NCBI GenBank assembly: GCA_002418265.1
Contig: DIDS01000010.1
Location: 192,882 to 256,881 of the forward strand
DNA from: Acidimicrobiia bacterium UBA5794
GTDB lineage: Bacteria > Actinomycetota > Acidimicrobiia > Spongiisociales > UBA5794
DNA length: 64,000 nt
Direction: 5' to 3'
Positions 59,980-64,000 of the stretch are shown piece after piece (positions within the stretch are counted from its first letter, which is position 1; each line of letters begins with the position of its first letter). Position numbers and translations under genes: made by a program. The notes under the pieces were generated by a model that saw only the letters and a program-made list of their open reading frames with translations, made no database searches and had not been told where the DNA came from.

Positions 59980-61030
59980 TTACTTCGTCGAGGTCGCCCT
60001 CAAACAGGTGTGTATAGGTGTTCAACGTGACGGTCGCGGTCTGATGCCCCAGCTGTTGTTGGATCGCCTTTACGTCGGCACCAGCGGCCCTCATAAGAGA
60101 CGCGCAGGTGTGCCGAAGGTCGTGTGGCGTTATGTCGTTGAGGTCCCCACCGGCACGAGACCGTGCAGGATTCCAAATGGCGCGACGACTGTTTGCGTAT
60201 TGGAGCGGACCACCTTGGGGTGCAGTGAATACCAGGGCGGCGGGATCGTCCTCGACCTGTTCGAGATGGTGGCCAATCATTGTGGCCACGAATCCAGGAA
60301 GGTGCACCGTGCGTGTCTGATGCGTTTTCGGGGTTCCGAACGACAGGGATCCAGATATGTCGACGAGCGATTCCGTGACGTCGATTCGGCGCCGTAACAC
60401 GTCCACTCGACCCCTTCGGAGTGCAGCGAGTTCTCCCCACCGAAGGCCACCGTATGCAAATACGTAGATCATGGTTCGATACTCAAAACTGGGCATTGCC
60501 TCGGCAAGGGTCGTGACCTGTTCTGCGGTGAGATACCGGTGTTGAGGTTGGGCAAGTCGAGGAAGCTCGACACGCCGGGCAGGATTGCGCCCGATCAGAC
60601 CGTCGTCGACCGCTTGTTCCAGAATTGCTGCAAGACATTGATGTGCCTGGCGGATACGTGAAGGAGACAGCTCTTCCTCCGTCATCTCCCGCACCCAAGA
60701 TCCAACCATTTCACGGCTGATAGTTACCAGGCGAGCACATCCAAAGGCTGGAAGGATGCGTGATTCAAGCAGTGAGCGATATCCGAGACGAGTCTTCGCC
60801 TTGATACGGGTCTTGGCATCAAGCCAAGCGGTCGAGTAGCGGGCAAAGTTGACCTGGCCGGCGTTGGGATCGATCCATCGGCCCTGCTGGGAGGTTGCCA
60901 GCTGTTCGGTCAGCCATCGCTTCGCATCAGCCTTGCGGTCAAAGGTCTTGCTGTGCCAGCGCAGATCCGGTCCCTCGTATCGTGCGCGGTACCGCCCGTT
61001 CTTGCGCCGGTCAATCGCCTCGCGTGCCAT
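59879..61030 (-). CDS. Tyrosine recombinase (phage-type integrase)
   Basis: This 383-residue integrase has an N-terminal AP2-like arm-binding domain (GRYRARYEGPDLRWHSKTFDRKADAKRWLTEQLA), a SAM-like core-binding domain and a complete catalytic domain. It carries Arg in AYGGLRWGELAAL, the beta-hairpin Lys in THQTRTVHLPG, HDLRHTCASLMRAAG (His-x-x-Arg), GH in QQQLGHQTATVT and Tyr in LNTYTHLF. It lies directly beside the duplicated tRNA-Arg end, the usual place for the enzyme that recognises that attachment site. It should integrate and, with the excisionase-like protein, excise the second island. Confidence 0.95.
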   Translation of the reverse strand: MAREAIDRRKNGRYRARYEGPDLRWHSKTFDRKADAKRWLTEQLATSQQGRWIDPNAGQVNFARYSTAWLDAKTRIKAKTRLGYRSLLESRILPAFGCARLVTISREMVGSWVREMTEEELSPSRIRQAHQCLAAILEQAVDDGLIGRNPARRVELPRLAQPQHRYLTAEQVTTLAEAMPSFEYRTMIYVFAYGGLRWGELAALRRGRVDVLRRRIDVTESLVDISGSLSFGTPKTHQTRTVHLPGFVATMIGHHLEQVEDDPAALVFTAPQGGPLQYANSRRAIWNPARSRAGGDLNDITPHDLRHTCASLMRAAGADVKAIQQQLGHQTATVTLNTYTHLFEGDLDEVMDRLDALFVTKRRPERVLGTVVDFTPRTRTLGT

Positions 61031-61118
61031 GGTTCTCCTCTCGAATGTGACTTGCTCTCATCACCACAGAGTATGCCCGAAGACAGTGGCCCCGGTTGAG
61101 AAGATCTTGGATGCCTGA

Positions 61119-61346
61119 TCATTCGCCGCGCCCAGTAACACTGTCATAGACCTTCTCCACGCGATTGTTGATCCACTGCTCAACGTCGCTGTGACGATAC
61201 CGAAGATGCCTTCCTGCCTTGAAACTAGGAGGTCCGATCCGCCGGTGTCTCCACACATAGAGGGTCGCTATCGGTACGCCCAAGTACTCCGCTAGTTCTG
61301 TAGGCGTGATCAGTCGTTCAAGACGGTCCATCTCGAGATGATGCAC
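61119..61346 (-). CDS. Excisionase-like HTH protein
   Basis: This MerR/Xis-type winged helix has the signature ITPTELAEYLGVPIATLYVWRHRRIGPPSFKAGRHLRYRHSDVEQWI. I use GTG 61346 because GAGAGG lies 6 bases upstream; ATG 61331 is an alternative. The frame is open much further upstream (to 61580) through the 23-bp repeats, but that part overlaps the 61378 gene and is not protein-like. It stands directly upstream of the integrase on the same strand, the standard arrangement. Two 23-bp repeats begin about 70 bases before its start and may be its operator. Confidence 0.85.
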   Translation of the reverse strand: MHHLEMDRLERLITPTELAEYLGVPIATLYVWRHRRIGPPSFKAGRHLRYRHSDVEQWINNRVEKVYDSVTGRGE

Positions 61347-61377
61347 TTCGACCCTCTCACGAGAATCCCAATCCTTG

Positions 61378-61686
61378 TTACGCATGTTCAGAGGGAATTT
61401 GGAGGTCCTTGAGAGGGCTGATGAGACTTTGGTGAGAGGGCTGATAGGACTTTGGTGAGAGGGTGCGATATCTCCTCTCGCGACCGGAGGCGCGTCTGCA
61501 AAGTTTTGGCTCAAGATTTTCAACGACATCCGAAACCGGGACACCGAAACGATCTGTGTCGTGTGCTGTGACTGGCTCACTGCTCTCCCCGATGCGATCG
61601 AAGCCGTCTATGGCGATGCGTGGATCCAGACGCGTGTCCGGGTCAGATAGCTTTTCGTTGGGCTGCTGTGACCAGTGGGCTTGCAC
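61378..61686 (-). CDS. Small island protein of unknown function
   Basis: The GTG at 61686 follows AAAGGAG at 6 bases, a strong ribosome site. The 102-residue product (MQAHWSQQPNEKLSDPDTRL) is hydrophilic and unrecognised. Its last 30 codons are written by the 23-bp repeats (YRTLSPKSYQPSHQSLISPL), so either the repeats are partly coding or the protein tolerates them. It lies between the sigma-like gene and the excisionase-like gene, all read leftward, and may form an operon with them. Confidence 0.55.
   Translation of the reverse strand: MQAHWSQQPNEKLSDPDTRLDPRIAIDGFDRIGESSEPVTAHDTDRFGVPVSDVVENLEPKLCRRASGRERRYRTLSPKSYQPSHQSLISPLKDLQIPSEHA
61418..61463. repeat. 23-bp direct repeats, site 1 (two units)
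   Basis: Two tandem 23-bp units, CTGATGAGACTT followed by TGGTGAGAGGG and then CTGATAGGACTT followed by TGGTGAGAGGG, lie upstream of the excisionase-like gene. A partial unit (CTTGAGAGGG) precedes them. Each unit consists of two 11-12 bp half-repeats with the core TGGTGAGA. The same units occur at 62557-62602, 63709-63754 and 63827-63849. Confidence 0.85.
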
Positions 61687-61760
61687 TGTTTTCTCCTTTC
61701 ACATGTCGGCCGTCTTGGCCAATCACAGATGTATGGGGCAACCGCTGGTGGCGTGAGATC

Positions 61761-62510
61761 TCATTGCGAAAGAACGAGGCTCTGTCGCAAACGGTGCTCA
61801 GTTCGCAAACGGTGCTGACGAAGTGTCTGCGGATCGGCTTTTTGAGCCACAGCCACCTCATCGACCGTCACGCCGGCAACTCGGGTCATCACGACCAGAC
61901 GGGCGGCGTCATCCTGAACCCGCGCCCGTAGCCGCACCCACTCAACAAGCTCGTCGATCTGTTGGGCCTCCGTCTTGCGATCGGGCGTGTCGTCGCTGGC
62001 CTCGAAGTTTGAGTAGTCGTCGATGAACATCACCGGTTCAGATCGTGCTCGAACAGCCGCCCGCAGGACACGTCGCCTCGTATTCGTGTAAATCCGGAAA
62101 CTCGGTGGCGTTCCTGCCGGCTCGGTCGCGCACCAAGAGATGACATCCAACGCAGTCGCCACAACCCGTGCGGCTCGCTCCTCGACATCCCAACCTCGGA
62201 TCCCGTTGATCAAACTCTTCACACCCGGAAGCACCACCTGGAGAGCCACTCGTCTGGCGAGGGCGTCGTTGGGGGCACGTTCGAGGAGAGCGGCGAGAAC
62301 CTTGTCCCGATCCGTCCAACTCGCAACATCCCGACGCTGGGCTGCCGCTACAAGCTGGTCAACGTTATCGAACGCCAACCGCTCATCGATGGTGGCCCAC
62401 AACTGAAGGCGCTTTCGCATCAGCCGAGATCCGGCGAGTACTCGCCATTCGGCATCGAGCCGAAGGATCAACTCAGTCTGCGACGCACTCGCCGGTGGTC
62501 TCGACCCCAT
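61761..62510 (-). CDS. Sigma-70-like or HTH island protein
   Basis: The ATG at 62510 follows GAGAGGAGG at 5 bases. The 249-residue protein ends in a segment with sigma-70 region 4 character: ELVEWVRLRARVQDDAARLVVMTRVAGVTVDEVAVAQKADPQTLRQHRLRTEHRLRQ. The N-terminal part is Arg-rich and helical and I do not recognise it. Proteins of this kind are often found next to excisionase genes in actinobacterial integrative elements. It could be a transcription factor of the element or a replication-associated protein. Two 23-bp repeats lie 47 bases upstream in the divergent promoter region. Confidence 0.65.
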   Translation of the reverse strand: MGSRPPASASQTELILRLDAEWRVLAGSRLMRKRLQLWATIDERLAFDNVDQLVAAAQRRDVASWTDRDKVLAALLERAPNDALARRVALQVVLPGVKSLINGIRGWDVEERAARVVATALDVISWCATEPAGTPPSFRIYTNTRRRVLRAAVRARSEPVMFIDDYSNFEASDDTPDRKTEAQQIDELVEWVRLRARVQDDAARLVVMTRVAGVTVDEVAVAQKADPQTLRQHRLRTEHRLRQSLVLSQ

Positions 62511-62556
62511 AGAGGCCTCCTCTCGTTATATCCACGAGAGAAAGCATCCGCCCGAA

Positions 62557-62602
62557 CCCTCTCACCAGAGTCTCACCAACCCTCTCACGAGAGTCTCAAT
62601 GC
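62557..62602. repeat. 23-bp direct repeats, site 2 (two units, inverted)
   Basis: Two tandem units in the opposite orientation to site 1 (CCCTCTCACCAGAGTCTCAC..., then CCCTCTCACGAGAGTCTCAA...) fill the gap between the divergent sigma-like gene and the 62599 gene. The second contains the partial palindrome CTCTCACGAGAG. Their place in a divergent promoter suggests a shared operator. Confidence 0.85.
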
Positions 62603-62826
62603 GAGTTCCACCGGTATGGGCACCCCGATGCGACGACTGGGAGATTGAACACGACACATTCGGGGGCTTGGCGGAATACGAGGCACCCAATTACGCTGGT
62701 GTCATCTTCGGATGTAATCCGTGGACGGAAAGCCCCTCATGGCGCAAATGGGCAAAGGTAGAAGCGACGGAGGCCAGCAGAGGCGACAACCTCAGCGAGG
62801 TGAGGTGTGACTGTCGACAAACCTGA
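62599..62826 (+). CDS. Small island protein, possible
   Basis: The ATG at 62599 lies within the last bases of the site 2 repeats, so the mRNA could be leaderless. The 75-residue product (MRVPPVWAPRCDDWEIEHDTF) is acidic with several Trp and Cys and no known family. It overlaps the next gene by 20 bases. Its composition is protein-like, but there is no ribosome site, so support is moderate. Confidence 0.4.
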   Translation: MRVPPVWAPRCDDWEIEHDTFGGLAEYEAPNYAGVIFGCNPWTESPSWRKWAKVEATEASRGDNLSEVRCDCRQT

Positions 62827-63487
62827 CGAGCCGTATGGGTTGAACGATCTGAACGTCGCTGGTATCCGCTACCTGCTCGTTGGTGTATCTTCAAGCCATC
62901 TGGCAGGTCTCGCTGAGGGCGATGTGCGGGGTCATCCCGCCTTGGCGGAGTCGCGCACTGGGTCGGAGGGCTGGGCCCTCTCGTACGACCTGGAAGCACT
63001 GCTCGACCGGATCTGGAGCCCTCGCACACTCTGTGGTCGGGAGTGGATCGAGATGGAACCTGGGGACGGACCACCGTTCGACGGTTCAGGTACCGGCGTA
63101 TACGCGCCAAGCTGTGGGAACTGTCTTCGCATCATCTCGAACCGCCTTGAGGGTGTGGCTCCAGACGGACGAATCCCTCTTGTTGCCAGCCTTGTGGTTA
63201 CGGAGGTTCTTGCCGAGGCCGGGACGGTGATCACCGGTGTTCCAGGCGATCAGGTTGAGTCGCTGAGGACAGCGATTCGTGACCAGTGCAGGAGGCTCGG
63301 TATCCCTTGCCGCACGTATCCCATGGGTGGTGACCTCCATGTTGTATCCGAACGGCTGTGGGACGACATGCCGTCGGATCAGAAGTCTGAGATCGAATCG
63401 AGGGCCATTTCGGCCGTAGCTGACGCGATCCAGGGGCGGCCCGTTACCCGTCGGGGGATCGCTTGGGACACATGGGGCGTGGTGTAG
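62807..63487 (+). CDS. Island protein of unknown function
   Basis: The GTG at 62807 lies behind GCGAGGTGAG and opens a 226-residue frame (MTVDKPDEPYGLNDLNVAGI). A central CG-rich segment (YAPSCGNCLRIISNRLEG) could bind a metal. The C-terminal half (VTEVLAEAGTVITGVPGDQVESLRTAIRDQCRRLGIPCRTYPMGGDLHVVSERLW) has alternating helix and strand character. I do not recognise it. It converges with a short minus-strand frame across the 22-bp palindrome at 63491. Confidence 0.65.
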   Translation: MTVDKPDEPYGLNDLNVAGIRYLLVGVSSSHLAGLAEGDVRGHPALAESRTGSEGWALSYDLEALLDRIWSPRTLCGREWIEMEPGDGPPFDGSGTGVYAPSCGNCLRIISNRLEGVAPDGRIPLVASLVVTEVLAEAGTVITGVPGDQVESLRTAIRDQCRRLGIPCRTYPMGGDLHVVSERLWDDMPSDQKSEIESRAISAVADAIQGRPVTRRGIAWDTWGVV

Positions 63488-63490
63488 GGA

Positions 63491-63512
63491 ATCGGCTCTC
63501 ATGAGAGCCGAT
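63491..63512. terminator. 22-bp perfect palindrome between convergent frames
   Basis: The sequence is the half-site ATCGGCTCTCA joined to its exact reverse complement. It begins 4 bases after the stop of the 62807 gene and overlaps the stop of the short minus-strand frame ending at 63499. A bidirectional terminator is the simplest reading; a dimeric protein-binding site is possible. Confidence 0.6.
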
Positions 63513-63690
63513 CGCCCCGGCACCATCCGTCAATCACGCGAATACAAGCCGGACGGATCGGCTCTGCCTTCCGGTAGACGTCGTCGAGTGCTTCGGTGAG
63601 GGACGCTTCGAGGCTTGGAAACAGCTGACCGTAGGTGCCGGGTGTGTTCTCGCGAGTTCGACGGTTCCTGACGTGCTCGAAAAGGCTCTT
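63499..63690 (-). CDS. Possible small protein with unclear start
   Basis: The minus-strand frame ending at TGA 63499 reads FKSLFEHVRNRRTRENTPG, YGQLFPSLEASLTEALDDVY and RKAEPIRPACIRVIDGWCRG, which looks like a real small protein. However, no ATG, GTG or TTG occurs in this frame before the 23-bp repeats at site 3. The adjacent frame has a start (ATG near 63777) upstream of the repeats and reads into them, so a frameshift inside or beside the repeats could join the two. It may be a broken gene, a recoded gene or chance. Confidence 0.35.
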   Translation of the reverse strand, partial: KSLFEHVRNRRTRENTPGTYGQLFPSLEASLTEALDDVYRKAEPIRPACIRVIDGWCRGDRLS

Positions 63691-63708
63691 GAAACTCTCG
63701 TGAGAGGG

Positions 63709-63754
63709 CTGATGAGACTTTGGTGAGAGGGTTGGTGAGACTTTGGTGAGAGGG
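63709..63754. repeat. 23-bp direct repeats, site 3 (two units)
   Basis: Two tandem units in the orientation of site 1 (CTGATGAGACTT, then TTGGTGAGACTT, each followed by TGGTGAGAGGG). A partial palindrome, CTCTCGTGAGAG, stands immediately to the left (63696-63707). They lie upstream of the short minus-strand frame. Confidence 0.85.
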
Positions 63755-63774
63755 TGCGATGGAAAGATGCGGAT

Positions 63775-64000
63775 ATGACGACATCGGTTGCATTGTTTCA
63801 GCGGGTTCCCGGATCCGGTTGGAGGCCTGGTGAGACTCTGGTGAGAGGGTTGTCGCGTTTGTCAGCTGCGGGTGCCCCTTATATGGGTGAATGTGCAGGT
63901 TCAAGAAGACTCTTCACAATCCTTCGACTACGAAGTGTATGTTGGGAAGGGCCACCGAATATGGGAGGTAGCCCGGTGAGTCCGCGGCGATTGTCAATTG
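63775..64000 (+). CDS. Possible island gene running off the window
   Basis: An open frame from ATG 63775 (MTTSVALFQRVPGSGW) continues to the window edge and crosses a single 23-bp unit at 63827. An alternative short frame from GTG 63887 (MNVQVQEDSSQSFDYEVYVG) ends at 63979 and overlaps a GTG at 63976. I cannot choose between them without the following sequence, and neither resembles a known family. Confidence 0.25.
   Translation, partial: MTTSVALFQRVPGSGWRPGETLVRGLSRLSAAGAPYMGECAGSRRLFTILRLRSVCWEGPPNMGGSPVSPRRLSI
63827..63849. repeat. 23-bp repeat, single unit (site 4)
   Basis: This is one complete unit, CTGGTGAGACTC followed by TGGTGAGAGGG, in the same orientation as sites 1 and 3. It is isolated 72 bases to the right of site 3. 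Confidence 0.8.

Overview
The window looks like a chromosome segment of a high-GC actinobacterium, possibly of the Acidimicrobiia or a neighbouring lineage. The evidence is the run prfB-ftsE-ftsX-M23 peptidase-smpB followed by tmRNA (tag ANNESYALAA), a JAMM/MBL/rph/rdgB cluster resembling the mycobacterial mec-Rv1339-rphA-rdgB order, and a group III phosphofructokinase. The class assignment is an inference; no rRNA is present.

Region 1 (1-14 kb) is housekeeping: the 3' part of ahcY, a ComF-like protein, hpf, a NarL-type response regulator, secA, prfB, ftsE, ftsX, an EnvC/NlpD-like M23 protein, smpB, a TlpA-like thioredoxin protein, ssrA and an MFS exporter. Its intergenic gaps are filled by dispersed repeats: 7-bp microsatellites, GC-rich hairpins and long composite units.

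Region 2 (14-27 kb) is a complete reductive pyrimidine degradation operon: beta-ureidopropionase-like amidase, class III aminotransferase, dihydropyrimidinase, CoA-acylating semialdehyde dehydrogenase, a four-gene ABC importer with an NMT1/THI5-like lipoprotein, and PreT/PreA. Alanine dehydrogenase is divergent from it. Together these would import uracil or thymine and convert it to acetyl-CoA or propionyl-CoA, ammonia and CO2.

Region 3 (27-47.6 kb) holds a Flp-pilin-like protein, YbaK, PfkA, a cysteine hydrolase, an Aap-type polar amino acid ABC transporter, a small basic protein, a candidate leader RNA with a 13-codon ORF, LemA/DUF2207, the JAMM-MBL-rph-rdgB cluster, an APC permease, Kup, a PQQ-type dehydrogenase, a methyltransferase and five tRNAs.

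Region 4 (47.6-64 kb) is accessory DNA. The 3' end of tRNA-Arg(TCT) and the adjoining integrase 3' end are repeated about 12.3 kb away, so two related islands appear to have inserted one after the other. The first carries a two-gene defence-like operon: a Ser/Thr kinase-UPF1-like helicase fusion and a PLD-TOPRIM protein, matching the architecture I recall for type I Mokosh. It also carries cargo genes, an IS481 element split by an IS110 element, and two decayed integrases. The second island has an intact integrase, an excisionase-like protein and several unknown genes, with 23-bp direct repeats at four sites; it runs off the window end.
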